A stretch of 64,000 nucleotides of DNA from Bacillota bacterium (lineage in GTDB: Bacteria > Bacillota > Clostridia > Peptostreptococcales > Anaerovoracaceae), in contig JAQXQE010000011.1 of NCBI GenBank assembly GCA_029101005.1, positions 62,001 to 126,000 on the forward strand. The letters run 5' to 3'. The position numbers and the translations under genes were made by a program. Positions 1 to 7,746 of this stretch are shown here, in pieces (position 1 is the stretch's first letter; each line of letters opens with the position of its first letter). Under the pieces are notes generated by a model, which worked only from the letters and a program-made list of their open reading frames with translations, was not told the DNA's origin and made no database searches.

Positions 1-464
1 TTGCCATCGATCATAGCTGCTCCCATGAAGTCTGTCTCTTCTCTTACGGTGAAAACCATCTCGAGCGCTGGATGCTCAAGTTCGTTGTTCTCGAGAATTC
101 TCATACAGGTCGCAACGCCTATCGCGTTATCCGCTCCGATGGATGTTCCAACTGCGGAATCTACCCAGTCCCCTTCGCACTTGAGAATAATAGGATCAGT
201 GTTGAAATTATGAGTGCTGTCAGGCATCTTCTCACAGACCATATCCATATGTGCCTGGAGCATTACAGATGGAGAATTCTCATATCCAGCAGTAGCCGGC
301 TTGCGGATTATCAGGTTGCTCATATCGTCCTGATATACCTCCAGAGACAGGTTCTCAGCCCAGGCTTTGATGTAGTCACTTACAGCCTTCTCCTTCTCCG
401 AATTACGAGGAATCATGTTAATTTCCTGGAAAATATCCAGCGTTCTATTACCAAATTGTTTCAT
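1..464 (-). CDS. pepD: Aminoacyl-histidine dipeptidase (PepD-like, M20 family), C-terminus beyond window
   Basis: Cytosolic zinc dipeptidase that hydrolyses Xaa-His and related dipeptides. Only the first 154 codons are in the window; family members are about 480 residues, so about two thirds lies to the left of position 1. The start at 464 follows an AAAGGA site and gives MKQFGNRTLDIFQEI. Visible metal-site motifs are LQAHMDMV (H-x-D), SIGADNAIG (bridging Asp) and VREETDFMGA (Glu-Glu: general base plus metal ligand), in the order expected for PepD. It is divergent from the IclR gene, 84 bp apart. Peptide breakdown fits the amino-acid fermentation genes next door. Assignment to PepD rather than PepT or PepV rests on the LQAHMDMV and GADN signatures. 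Confidence 0.85.
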   Translation of the reverse strand, partial: MKQFGNRTLDIFQEINMIPRNSEKEKAVSDYIKAWAENLSLEVYQDDMSNLIIRKPATAGYENSPSVMLQAHMDMVCEKMPDSTHNFNTDPIILKCEGDWVDSAVGTSIGADNAIGVATCMRILENNELEHPALEMVFTVREETDFMGAAMIDG

Positions 465-548
465 TGTCAATAAATCCTTTCAAAGCCTTGTATCTATTGG
501 AAAATATCGGTATTCTTGTATTAATAAACTACCAAAAGGGGAATTTCT

Positions 549-1346
549 ATGAGCGCTCAGAATAAAGCTGATTCATCGAAGTCAGTCATCATCAACTCGG
601 TTGATCGAAGCATCAATGTGCTGGAGTATCTCTACAAAGCTGGAGGCGAGACCTCCGTATCTCAGATCAGCAAAGATCTCGATATCTACAAGAGCACAGT
701 CTTCAGAACACTTGCTACTCTCGAGAACCGAGGTTACGTAGTTCAGAACAAGCTTACCGAGCTTTACTCAATCGGACCTAAGCTTTATGCATATAGTGCG
801 GTTAATCACAACCACATCATTGCAGAAAGTATCAGACCATATCTTAAGAAGCTCAGCGACCAGTACCGCGAGACCGTTACGTACGGAATACTCACTACTG
901 ATTTCGACGGCATCTATTCAATCGAGAACATCCTCGCAATACAGTCACGCCACAACCTCGGAATCATCAGCGGTGGCGGTGCCAACCAGCGCGAGTGCTA
1001 CTGCGCTTCACTTGGTAAGTGTCTCCTCGCCTTCGGCGAAGACCTCAACTTAAGCGTATACAAAAGATCTAAGATGGTCAAGTTCACCGAGAACACAATC
1101 ACAAACTATACATCCTTCATGAAGGAACTCGACATCGTTCGCGAGCAGGGATATGCTGTCGACGACGAGGAGAGAGAGATTGGTCTCTTCTGCCTCGGAG
1201 TTCCGATTCTCAACAGCCGTGGCCACGCCGTTGCTGCAATGAGTATGTCCGGTCCAATCGACCGTATTCACGACGACAACTTCGAAGAGAAAATCGAATT
1301 CATGAAGGCTCTCAGTAAGGAGATTAGCGAGAACGTATATCTCTAA
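549..1346 (+). CDS. IclR family transcriptional regulator
   Basis: DNA-binding regulator of 265 residues, the usual IclR length. Residues 18-65 form the N-terminal winged helix-turn-helix (SINVLEYLYKAGGETSV, then KSTVFRTLATLENRGYV). The rest is the IclR effector-binding domain, including the typical late motif AVAAMSMSGP. The start follows AAAAGGGGAA. The gene sits between pepD and the 2-oxoacid oxidoreductase operon, whose 3' end faces it. IclR proteins commonly bind GGAAC/GTTCC inverted repeats, and such repeats occur at the promoters of the oxidoreductase, the antiporter and butyrate kinase. This protein is therefore the leading candidate for their regulator; that link is inference. The effector is unknown. 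Confidence 0.9.
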   Translation: MSAQNKADSSKSVIINSVDRSINVLEYLYKAGGETSVSQISKDLDIYKSTVFRTLATLENRGYVVQNKLTELYSIGPKLYAYSAVNHNHIIAESIRPYLKKLSDQYRETVTYGILTTDFDGIYSIENILAIQSRHNLGIISGGGANQRECYCASLGKCLLAFGEDLNLSVYKRSKMVKFTENTITNYTSFMKELDIVREQGYAVDDEEREIGLFCLGVPILNSRGHAVAAMSMSGPIDRIHDDNFEEKIEFMKALSKEISENVYL

Positions 1347-1376
1347 GCTTCGCTTCTATTATTAATAAGTAAAAGA

Positions 1377-1405
1377 GAAGGAATGCAGATGCTCTGCATT
1401 CCTTC
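1377..1405. terminator. Bidirectional intrinsic terminator between convergent genes
   Basis: GAAGGAATGCAGA and TCTGCATTCCTTC form a 13-bp perfect stem with a TGC loop. On the minus strand it is followed by CTTTTACTT, a usable U-rich tract for the oxidoreductase operon. On the plus strand it lies 30 bp after the IclR stop. Confidence 0.75.
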
Positions 1406-1423
1406 TGTGTTTCTAATAGCTGA

Positions 1424-1978
1424 TTATGCGTCACGTCCAGCTGCGAGCATCTTTACGTTGCCCTCGTTGAACTTACCCTTGCCGTGTGACTCGAAGTACT
1501 TGCACATTGAAGCCTCGAACTCCTCGTATGTGAAGAGATCTGACATTGATGCAAGCTTTCCGAGGAGAACAAGGTTAGCATTGCTTCCTCTGCCGAGCTC
1601 TGTTGCGATATCAGTTGCTGCAACCTCAACAACCTGGATGTCTGATCTGTGTTCCTTGTCCTGATCAAGTGCATTCTTGTTTGTTAGAAGAATAGCACCC
1701 TCTGGCATAGCAGCCTCATATCTCTCGATTGAAGCATCTACAACAGGTCCGTCGTTCTTCATCAGGAATACTACGTCTGGATGATCAGCGTATGGAGAAG
1801 CGATCTTCTCGTCACTGATGATTACATTACACTCTGAATATCCTCCACGCATCTCGTTACCATACTTACATGTCCAAGTGCACTCGAGGTTCTTATCTAC
1901 AGCAGCCTCCATGAGCAGCTTACCGACTGTGAGGACACCCTGTCCACCAAGTCCTACGCAAATAATACGTTTTACCAT
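1424..1978 (-). CDS. 2-oxoacid:ferredoxin oxidoreductase, gamma subunit
   Basis: Gamma (CoA-domain) subunit of a thiamine-dependent 2-oxoacid:ferredoxin oxidoreductase, which oxidises a 2-oxoacid to acyl-CoA + CO2 with reduction of ferredoxin in the cytosol. The 184 residues start with VGLGGQGVLTVGKLL (residues 8-22), the glycine-rich signature of the POR/KOR gamma fold, and contain the conserved YGNEMRGGYSECNVI segment. It is the last gene of the four-gene operon (delta, alpha, beta, gamma), 16 bp after the beta gene, and ends before a terminator. Substrate class (branched-chain, 2-ketoglutarate or aromatic) cannot be read from this subunit alone. Confidence 0.9.
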   Translation of the reverse strand: MVKRIICVGLGGQGVLTVGKLLMEAAVDKNLECTWTCKYGNEMRGGYSECNVIISDEKIASPYADHPDVVFLMKNDGPVVDASIERYEAAMPEGAILLTNKNALDQDKEHRSDIQVVEVAATDIATELGRGSNANLVLLGKLASMSDLFTYEEFEASMCKYFESHGKGKFNEGNVKMLAAGRDA

Positions 1979-1994
1979 TGTTGTCTATCCTCCA

Positions 1995-2720
1995 CTATCT
2001 ATCGATTACTTCACCGAGCTCGTAAATCTTTGAAACTACCTCATCAATGTACTCCATTGACTTTGGAGCTGTCATATGCCAGTTTGTTGGGCAAGGTACG
2101 AGAACCTCTACGAGTGAGAATCCCTTTCCTTCCATCTGCTTCTCGATAGCTTTTCTAACAGCCTTCTTTGTCTTGTTGATGTTAGCAGGGCTAGTTACAG
2201 ATGTTCTTGCGAGGTATGCGATATCCATTCCCTTCATAAGCTTGAATACATCTGTGTTCTGTCCGTTATCCTCGAAGTTTCTTCCTGCAGGTGTTGAAGC
2301 AGTCTTCTGTCCCATCATTGTTGTAGGAGCAAGCTGTCCACCTGTCATTCCGAATACTGTGTTGTTCATTACGAACATGCATACATTTTCATTTCTGAGA
2401 GCTGCAGATGTTGTCTCACCGATACCGATAGCGTAAGCACCACCGTCTCCTGCGATTGTGATGATGTTCTTGTCAGGACGTACACGCTTCATAGCTGTGA
2501 GCGCTGCACCCATCTTGCCGTGTGGAGGAACGATAGCGTCAACGTTCATCCAGAACTGGAACTGGTGGTTGCATCCGATATCTGAGCAGATGATTGTATC
2601 CTCTACGATACCCATCTCCTCAAGTACTTCTGCGAGGATTCTGTTGAAGATACCATGACCGCATCCACCACAGAATCTGCTCTCATCGTAAAATAATTCA
2701 GGGGCTTTCTTAGCAACCAT
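1995..2720 (-). CDS. 2-oxoacid:ferredoxin oxidoreductase, beta (TPP-binding) subunit
   Basis: Thiamine-pyrophosphate-binding subunit, 241 residues. Early cysteines in FCGGCGHG (17-23) and SDIGC are typical of the beta chain. The TPP motif runs from GDGG (91-94) to NNTVFGMTGGQ (119-129). The gene overlaps the alpha gene by one base (stop/start TAATG arrangement), consistent with coupled translation in fixed stoichiometry. The delta-alpha-beta-gamma order and sizes resemble enzymes annotated as 3-methyl-2-oxobutanoate (branched-chain) dehydrogenase VorDBAC. 2-Oxoglutarate oxidoreductase KorABCD is the main alternative; sequence alone does not fully separate them. Confidence 0.9.
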   Translation of the reverse strand: MVAKKAPELFYDESRFCGGCGHGIFNRILAEVLEEMGIVEDTIICSDIGCNHQFQFWMNVDAIVPPHGKMGAALTAMKRVRPDKNIITIAGDGGAYAIGIGETTSAALRNENVCMFVMNNTVFGMTGGQLAPTTMMGQKTASTPAGRNFEDNGQNTDVFKLMKGMDIAYLARTSVTSPANINKTKKAVRKAIEKQMEGKGFSLVEVLVPCPTNWHMTAPKSMEYIDEVVSKIYELGEVIDR

Positions 2721-3796
2721 TAGTATACCTCCTCTTCATCCATGCCAGCAGCAACAGCCTTGGCAAATTCGATAACTTCGTCTACTGTATGAATTCTTGG
2801 CTCGTCAACTGTCATAGCATATGTGTTGAACTTGCCCTTTGTGTGGATGATTACATCCTCTCTCATCTGTCCCATCATGTTAACCTCGACTGTTACGAGA
2901 CCCTTACATGTCTCAGGAACCTCATCGAATGCCTTTGATGGCCATGGCCACAGTGTGATAGGTCTGATAAGGCCAAGCTTGAAGCCCTCAGCTCTAGCTC
3001 TCTGTACAGCCTCCTGAGCAACTCTTGATGAGATACCGTATGCTACGAGTACTACGTCAGCATCAGCAACTTCGAAGCTCTCCCATCTCTGCTCCTCCTG
3101 GCTGATCTTTCTCATCTTAGCGAGGTACTTGTGGTTCCACTCCTGAACTGGCTCGAAGTATGTTACATCAGTAGCAACCTTGTGGTCGTCACCCTTCTTG
3201 CATCCGCTGATAGTCCAGTCAAGATCGTCCTTGTCGTACTCCTTCATCTCTGGAAGAACTACAGGCTCCATCATCTGTCCGATAGTTCCGTCTGAGAGCA
3301 GGCATACAGGGTGTCTGTACTTCTCAGCGAGCTCGAATGCCTCATAAGCCATATCGCAACACTCCTGAACTGAGTTAGGAGCAAGTACGATGAGGTGGTA
3401 GTCTCCGTTTCCACCGCACTTTACAGCCTGCCAGTAGTTATCCTGTCCAGCTGAAATGAATCCGTCACCGATACCGAATCTCTGAACGCAAGCAACTACG
3501 CAAGGAATCTCAGCTGATACCCAGTATGCGATTCCCTCCTGATAAAGTGAGAAACCAGGGCCTGATGTTGATGTGAATGCACGTGCACCGAGGCAACGAG
3601 CAGCGAAAGTCATATTAACACTCTCGATCTCTGAAGCTCCCTGGATGAATACTCCGCCAACTTCCTTCTGTCTCCATGACATCCACTGAAGAATCTCTGA
3701 CTGTGGAGTGATAGGATATCCAGCGTAGAAACGACAACCGCCTCTTACAGCACCCTCGGCCATAGCCTCGTTGCCCTTCATAATTCTCTTTTCCAT
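2720..3796 (-). CDS. vorB: 2-oxoacid:ferredoxin oxidoreductase, alpha subunit (VorB/KorA type)
   Basis: Alpha subunit of 358 residues carrying the pyrimidine-binding half of the TPP site. GNEAMAEGAVRGG (8-20) and FYAGYPITPQSEI (23-35) are the defining N-terminal signatures; the central FTSTSGPGFSLYQEG stretch is the conserved substrate/TPP contact region. Length and the absence of a fused gamma domain match the VorB/KorA branch, not the 1,100-residue pyruvate enzyme. It is second in the operon after the ferredoxin-like delta gene, preceded by AGGAGG. With the nearby aminotransferase and butyrate kinase this supports oxidation of amino-acid-derived 2-oxoacids; that role is inferred from context. 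Confidence 0.88.
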   Translation of the reverse strand: MEKRIMKGNEAMAEGAVRGGCRFYAGYPITPQSEILQWMSWRQKEVGGVFIQGASEIESVNMTFAARCLGARAFTSTSGPGFSLYQEGIAYWVSAEIPCVVACVQRFGIGDGFISAGQDNYWQAVKCGGNGDYHLIVLAPNSVQECCDMAYEAFELAEKYRHPVCLLSDGTIGQMMEPVVLPEMKEYDKDDLDWTISGCKKGDDHKVATDVTYFEPVQEWNHKYLAKMRKISQEEQRWESFEVADADVVLVAYGISSRVAQEAVQRARAEGFKLGLIRPITLWPWPSKAFDEVPETCKGLVTVEVNMMGQMREDVIIHTKGKFNTYAMTVDEPRIHTVDEVIEFAKAVAAGMDEEEVY

Positions 3797-3817
3797 AATC
3801 TGAATCCTCCTTACAGA

Positions 3818-4015
3818 CTAAAATACTTCAAATACAAGATCAGGGCACATTGTGTAGCAGCAACCACACTGAACGCACTTATCCTGATCTACCTGAGGTA
3901 CAAGGTAACCCTTAGCATTAACCTCATTTGAAACGCTCAGAGCGCCCGGCTTACAATTAGCAACGCAGAGGTAGCAACCTTTGCAGTGTTCAACACTTAA
4001 CTTGATTTTTTCCAT
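3818..4015 (-). CDS. 2-oxoacid:ferredoxin oxidoreductase, delta subunit (2[4Fe-4S] ferredoxin)
   Basis: Small 65-residue electron-transfer subunit with two CxxCxxCxxxC clusters: Cys11/14/17/21 and Cys47/50/53/57, each ligating a [4Fe-4S] centre. An extra Cys52 lies inside the second motif (QCGCC). It passes electrons from the TPP subunit to soluble ferredoxin. It is the first gene of the operon, with a leader of about 70 nt containing the proposed operators, and sits 21 bp ahead of the alpha gene. The ribosome site is GAGGAAAG. Confidence 0.9.
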   Translation of the reverse strand: MEKIKLSVEHCKGCYLCVANCKPGALSVSNEVNAKGYLVPQVDQDKCVQCGCCYTMCPDLVFEVF

Positions 4016-4062
4016 AATCAGCCTACTTTCCTCTCATATATAAAATAAGTTTGTGTTATATT

Positions 4063-4087
4063 GTTCTACTCCATAGAACGTTGTTCT
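4063..4087. promoter_or_regulatory. Proposed IclR-type operator at the oxidoreductase promoter
   Basis: Two overlapping inverted repeats: GTTC-N9-GAAC (4063-4079) and AGAACGTTGTTCT (4075-4087). They lie from about the transcription start to +25 of the minus-strand promoter at 4094-4122, a repressor-like position. The same arrangement recurs upstream of butyrate kinase (10044-10068). Binding by the IclR protein at 549-1346 is inference. Confidence 0.55.
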
Positions 4088-4093
4088 GCTATA

Positions 4094-4122
4094 ATTGTAA
4101 CAAACTAGTATATGCCAGTCAA
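4094..4122 (-). promoter_or_regulatory. Sigma-A promoter of the 2-oxoacid oxidoreductase operon
   Basis: Minus strand: -35 TTGACT (4117-4122), 17-bp spacer, -10 TACAAT (4094-4099). The predicted start is near 4087, about 70 nt before the delta-subunit start codon. The rest of the 329-bp divergent region to 4345 holds the operators and AT-rich DNA. Confidence 0.75.
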
Positions 4123-4275
4123 TAGATTTAGACCTTTCTTAGCTTTATTTTCTGCTTTCTTTCGATACATTTTGATAAGTTCGATTCCTTTTTTGTGTGA
4201 TTTTACAAAACTACGGCTATAGGTGTACTAATTCCGTGATTTATGTTATATATATAAACGTAATCTAATTTTATC

Positions 4276-4288
4276 GGAACATTGTTCC
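4276..4288. promoter_or_regulatory. Palindromic operator upstream of the NhaC antiporter
   Basis: GGAACATTGTTCC is a perfect inverted repeat (5-bp arms, 3-bp centre), followed 7 bp later by a half-site AGAAC. It sits between AT-rich promoter-like DNA (TATATATA near 4247-4256) and the ATG at 4345. It matches the centre of the oxidoreductase operator, suggesting one regulator for both. No convincing -35 was found for nhaC. Confidence 0.5.
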
Positions 4289-4344
4289 AGAGGTTAGAAC
4301 ACGGTATGTGTATATAAATTTAAATAAGAAAAGAGGCTAAACAA

Positions 4345-5772
4345 ATGAAAGAAAACACTAAGGCCGAGACAGTTCAGAAGAAACCGGGACTGTTATTATC
4401 ACTGATTCCTATTGTATCAGTGTTCATTTTCCTTTATTTGTCACTGACTCGATGGGGACTGGATATTCACATTCCACTGATCTTCGCAGCAATCATCGCA
4501 GCATTCATCGCTGTTGTATGTCTCAAGTGCAAGTGGTCTGATATCGAGAAAGGCATCATCGAATCAATCTGCAGCGCAATGCAGGCTATTCTCATCGCCT
4601 GCCTCATCGGACTGATTGTAGGTTCATGGATTGCCGGCGGAATCGTTCCAAGTCTTGTATACTACGGACTTAAGATTCTCTCTCCTAAGTTCTTCCTCGT
4701 AACATGTCTGCTCGTTTGCTCAATCGTATCAGTTACAACGGGAAGTTCTTGGACAACAGCTGGAACACTCGGTGTTGCTATGCTGGGAATCGGAACAAGT
4801 ATGGGTATCCCACCTGCTATCACTGCTGGTTGCGTAGTATCTGCAGCTTACTTCGGAGACAAGATGTCACCATTCTCAGATACAACTAACCTCGCTCCTG
4901 CTGTAGCTGGAACAACACTCTTCGCTCACATCAGACATATGATGTACACAGCTGGAACAAGTTATGTTATCGCAATCATCGGATTCATGTTCATCAATAT
5001 GAAGTACTCTGGAAGTGCTGAGCAGGTTACACAGATTACAGAAGTATCTGCTGCACTCAGAGAAGAGTTCATAGTATCACCATGGCTGATGCTTCCACTC
5101 GTAATTCTTCTCCTGCTGATCTACTTCAAGATTCCAGCAATCCCAGGTCTTGTGGCAAGTATGCTCATCGGAGTAATCTGCGCAGTAACAGTTCAGGGCA
5201 ATGATATTGCAACAATCGGAAAAGTACTCAGCTACGGATATGAGTGCAACAGCTCAAACGAGATGCTCGCAGAGCTCTTCTCAAAGGGCGGACTGCAGAA
5301 TATGATGTGGACAGTATCACTGATTCTCTGCTCACTGACATTCGGTGGAGTAATGCACAAGTCAGGAATGCTTGAGACAATCGCAGCAAGTCTCCTGAAG
5401 CTCGCAAAGGGCACAGCAGGACTCATCACATGCACAGGCCTCACAGCGGTACTCGTTAACCTGATCTGCGGAGAGCAGTACCTCTCAATCCTGATCACAG
5501 GTAAGATGTACAAAGAGGAGTTCGAGAAGAGAGATCTCGCTCCACAGAATCTCTCAAGAACACTTGAGGACTTCGGTACAATCACTTCACCGCTCATCCC
5601 TTGGACAACATGTGCGGTAGCGATGTCAACATACCTCGGTGTATCAACACTCGAGTACCTGCCATACTGCATCCTCAATATCGCTAACCCAATTGTAGCT
5701 ATAATCTTCGCGATTACAGGTTTCACAATCAGAAAGCGTAGCCAGGTTCCTGCAGAAGACATCGTAGAGTAG
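4345..5772 (+). CDS. nhaC: Na+/H+ antiporter, NhaC family
   Basis: Polytopic inner-membrane antiporter of 475 residues. It has about a dozen hydrophobic segments and the NhaC signature region GSSWTTAGTLGVA followed by YFGDKMSPFSDTTNLAP. The family exchanges Na+ for H+ or related ions or substrates (for example malate/lactate in MleN). The gene is monocistronic: ribosome site AAAAGAGG before the ATG and a strong terminator 20 bp after the stop. It is divergent from the oxidoreductase operon and shares its proposed operator, so it may handle ion balance or end-product exchange during amino acid fermentation. The exact transported ions cannot be told. Confidence 0.85.
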   Translation: MKENTKAETVQKKPGLLLSLIPIVSVFIFLYLSLTRWGLDIHIPLIFAAIIAAFIAVVCLKCKWSDIEKGIIESICSAMQAILIACLIGLIVGSWIAGGIVPSLVYYGLKILSPKFFLVTCLLVCSIVSVTTGSSWTTAGTLGVAMLGIGTSMGIPPAITAGCVVSAAYFGDKMSPFSDTTNLAPAVAGTTLFAHIRHMMYTAGTSYVIAIIGFMFINMKYSGSAEQVTQITEVSAALREEFIVSPWLMLPLVILLLLIYFKIPAIPGLVASMLIGVICAVTVQGNDIATIGKVLSYGYECNSSNEMLAELFSKGGLQNMMWTVSLILCSLTFGGVMHKSGMLETIAASLLKLAKGTAGLITCTGLTAVLVNLICGEQYLSILITGKMYKEEFEKRDLAPQNLSRTLEDFGTITSPLIPWTTCAVAMSTYLGVSTLEYLPYCILNIANPIVAIIFAITGFTIRKRSQVPAEDIVE

Positions 5773-5792
5773 TAATATAACGCACACTAAGA

Positions 5793-5817
5793 GGGGCTAC
5801 ATATGTAGCCCCTTTTA
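5793..5817 (+). terminator. Intrinsic terminator of nhaC
   Basis: GGGGCTACATATGTAGCCCC is a perfect 20-bp palindrome (5793-5812), giving an 8-bp stem with a small loop, followed by TTTTA. Confidence 0.85.
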
Positions 5818-5830
5818 TCGCGCGCTTATA

Positions 5831-6292
5831 CTACGCTTCTGCTCTGCGGATGAATCTTTCTGCAGCGAATGAGATCACGCTCACTGGCAGCCATGCAAGA
5901 CGATATGCGCTGAGTGGCATGATGTTATACGCGTCAGTAATCCAACTCATATTCAGTTCAAAGAGTGTATTCTATCTAGAGAGCAGTTCGAGAATGCTCA
6001 TTAGGAAAGCCGCAATTGTCGCCCACTTCGCAGCTCTGAGGTTTGCTTTGTTATCGCAATCCTTGCACATGCAGTAGTAGAGTGCGATTACGATTCCCGC
6101 TGGATAGCACGCGTCGAGCACAGGTCCTACGAAGAGTACGATTGTGTCGAGGTCCATGAGTGAGATTATCATGTTGTCGCAATACCGCTGAACAAGCCTA
6201 TATTCCGTTCTCTCGGCATTGCATACAGGAGTCGGGTAATATGCCACCTGCGACGAAAGCCCTGCTAAAGAGCATATACGCGATGCTGCCAA
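5831..6292 (-). pseudogene. brnQ: Decayed C-terminal piece of a branched-chain amino acid carrier (BrnQ/LivCS family)
   Basis: The minus-strand frame reads ISLMDLDTIVLFVGPVLDA followed by CYPAGIVIALYY, the last part of LivCS carriers (Leu-Asp-x-Ile-Val ... Pro-x-Leu ... Tyr-Pro). After an in-frame TAG at 5972-5974 the same frame continues, with NIMPLSAYRLAWLPVSVISF resembling the family's extreme C-terminus, to a second TAG at 5831. The N-terminal three quarters is missing: upstream is the terminator of the MFS gene. No start or ribosome site is visible and residues before the DLDTIV part do not align with the family. This explains most of the 590-bp gap. Family assignment is from motif memory and would need a profile search. 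Confidence 0.6.
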
Positions 6293-6311
6293 CTGTATAA
6301 TTACGCAAAAG

Positions 6312-6335
6312 AAAACCCGCCTTTCGGCGGGTTTT
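6312..6335 (-). terminator. Intrinsic terminator of the buk-aminotransferase-MFS operon
   Basis: AAAACCCGCC and GGCGGGTTTT pair around a four-base loop. The minus-strand transcript continues with TTTTCTTTTG. Confidence 0.85.
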
Positions 6336-6362
6336 TAGCTTGTGATTAAGTAGTCCGATAGA

Positions 6363-7688
6363 TTACTTTCCGTAGTACTCTACTTCCTTACCCTCAGCTA
6401 CTCTCTGGTCATTTCTCTTCTTGAGTCTGATGATCATAATAGCGTCAACGAGTCCGATGATTACTACAACCAGCTGGAACCAGAACATTCTGTCGTATGC
6501 CTGCTGTGCTGGGAGTGTATCGAGCCAGTTACTGAAGAGTGTGAACTGGAAGATATCAGGTGAGAATCCGAGGATAGCAGCAGCTCCTGTTGTTGTAGCT
6601 GTTACTGATGCTGGAATTCCGCACTCCTCGATTGTAGCATAGTAGTTTCTTCCTGCGTAGCAAGCGAATGAGAGGCCAACCACGATGAAGATTACGAATC
6701 CTACTGATGAGTTCTCGTTAGCACCGAAGAGCATGTAGAGAAGTCCTGCGATAGCAAGAACATATACGAGTATGAGGTTCTTAGCAGGGGATGTTCTTGT
6801 AGCGATCTCGCCTCCGATAGGAGCTCCGATCATCTGGCAACCATACTGTCTGAAGATAGCAGCCCAACCAGCGATTACGATTGGAACTCCGAGTACATCA
6901 GAGAAGTAAGGTGTGAAGTATGTGAGTGTTGTCATAAATGAGTATACACCGAAGATACAGAATGCGAACATCCATGTCTCCTTGTGCTTAAGTACTGACC
7001 ATACCTCAGCAACAACATTCTTGTCCTTCTTGTCTGCTGACTTAGCAACAGCCTCAGCTCTTGCAGCAGCGAGCATCTCCTTTGTTGGGTTTGGAATTAC
7101 GAACCAAACGCCAGCAGCGATTACGATTGACATTGCAATGTTAGCGATAACTGTAGCCTTGATACCAGCCTCTCCGCCTCCAACTGTCTGGAATGCGATC
7201 ATCATAAGTGATGACTCAACGAGGTTGAAGATTCCGATGCATGTCTCGTTCCATCCGAACGCTCTTCCCTGAGCATTCTCAGGCCACATCATTCTTACGA
7301 TCTTGATCTGTGTAGGGAAGTTGAACATCAGTGATGCAATAGCGAATCCAATCCACATCAGGATGCACCATACGTATGAGTGTGGGTTCAGAAGGAATCC
7401 AACTGCGAATACTACATTCAGAATGATTGAGATGAAGTAGATTGTCTTGTAGTTGAATCTGTCAGCAACCCATCCACCGATAGGTGCGAGGAAGATGTTA
7501 CCAAGTCCGTAGATAGAGAGCAGGAAGCTCATCTTTGTTCCTGATGTTCCCAGGAAATCACGGAATGGCTCATACCATGTGTACTGAAGATAAGGTACGA
7601 GGTATACGATAGCCCAACCTGCACCCATGATAAGCATAGCGAGAACGAGTCTGATCTTGCTCATCTTAATGTAGTTTACATTTTCCAT
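6363..7688 (-). CDS. MFS transporter
   Basis: Major facilitator permease of 441 residues with 12 predicted membrane segments. The N-terminal half has the loop-2/3 motif region GGWVADRFNYKTIYF (the G-x-x-x-D-R-x-x-x MFS signature); a charged cytoplasmic loop rich in Ala/Lys/Asp links the two halves. The ribosome site is AAGGAGAAAAA. It is the last gene of the operon with butyrate kinase and an aminotransferase, 58 bp after the latter, and ends at a terminator. From that position it may import the fermented amino acid or export the acid product, but nothing in the sequence identifies the substrate. General similarity is to the nitrate/oxalate-formate-type MFS groups. Confidence 0.85.
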   Translation of the reverse strand: MENVNYIKMSKIRLVLAMLIMGAGWAIVYLVPYLQYTWYEPFRDFLGTSGTKMSFLLSIYGLGNIFLAPIGGWVADRFNYKTIYFISIILNVVFAVGFLLNPHSYVWCILMWIGFAIASLMFNFPTQIKIVRMMWPENAQGRAFGWNETCIGIFNLVESSLMMIAFQTVGGGEAGIKATVIANIAMSIVIAAGVWFVIPNPTKEMLAAARAEAVAKSADKKDKNVVAEVWSVLKHKETWMFAFCIFGVYSFMTTLTYFTPYFSDVLGVPIVIAGWAAIFRQYGCQMIGAPIGGEIATRTSPAKNLILVYVLAIAGLLYMLFGANENSSVGFVIFIVVGLSFACYAGRNYYATIEECGIPASVTATTTGAAAILGFSPDIFQFTLFSNWLDTLPAQQAYDRMFWFQLVVVIIGLVDAIMIIRLKKRNDQRVAEGKEVEYYGK

Positions 7689-7746
7689 ACTTTTTCTCCT
7701 TGCATTTCTACATACAAACGTCTAGCAATAACTTTTTACTTTTTTA

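Noticed and set aside
5972-5974. TAG in the BrnQ relic as a pyrrolysine or read-through codon
   Set aside because: No pyrrolysine genes or PYLIS-like element are seen and the gene also lacks its N-terminus; simple decay explains it.
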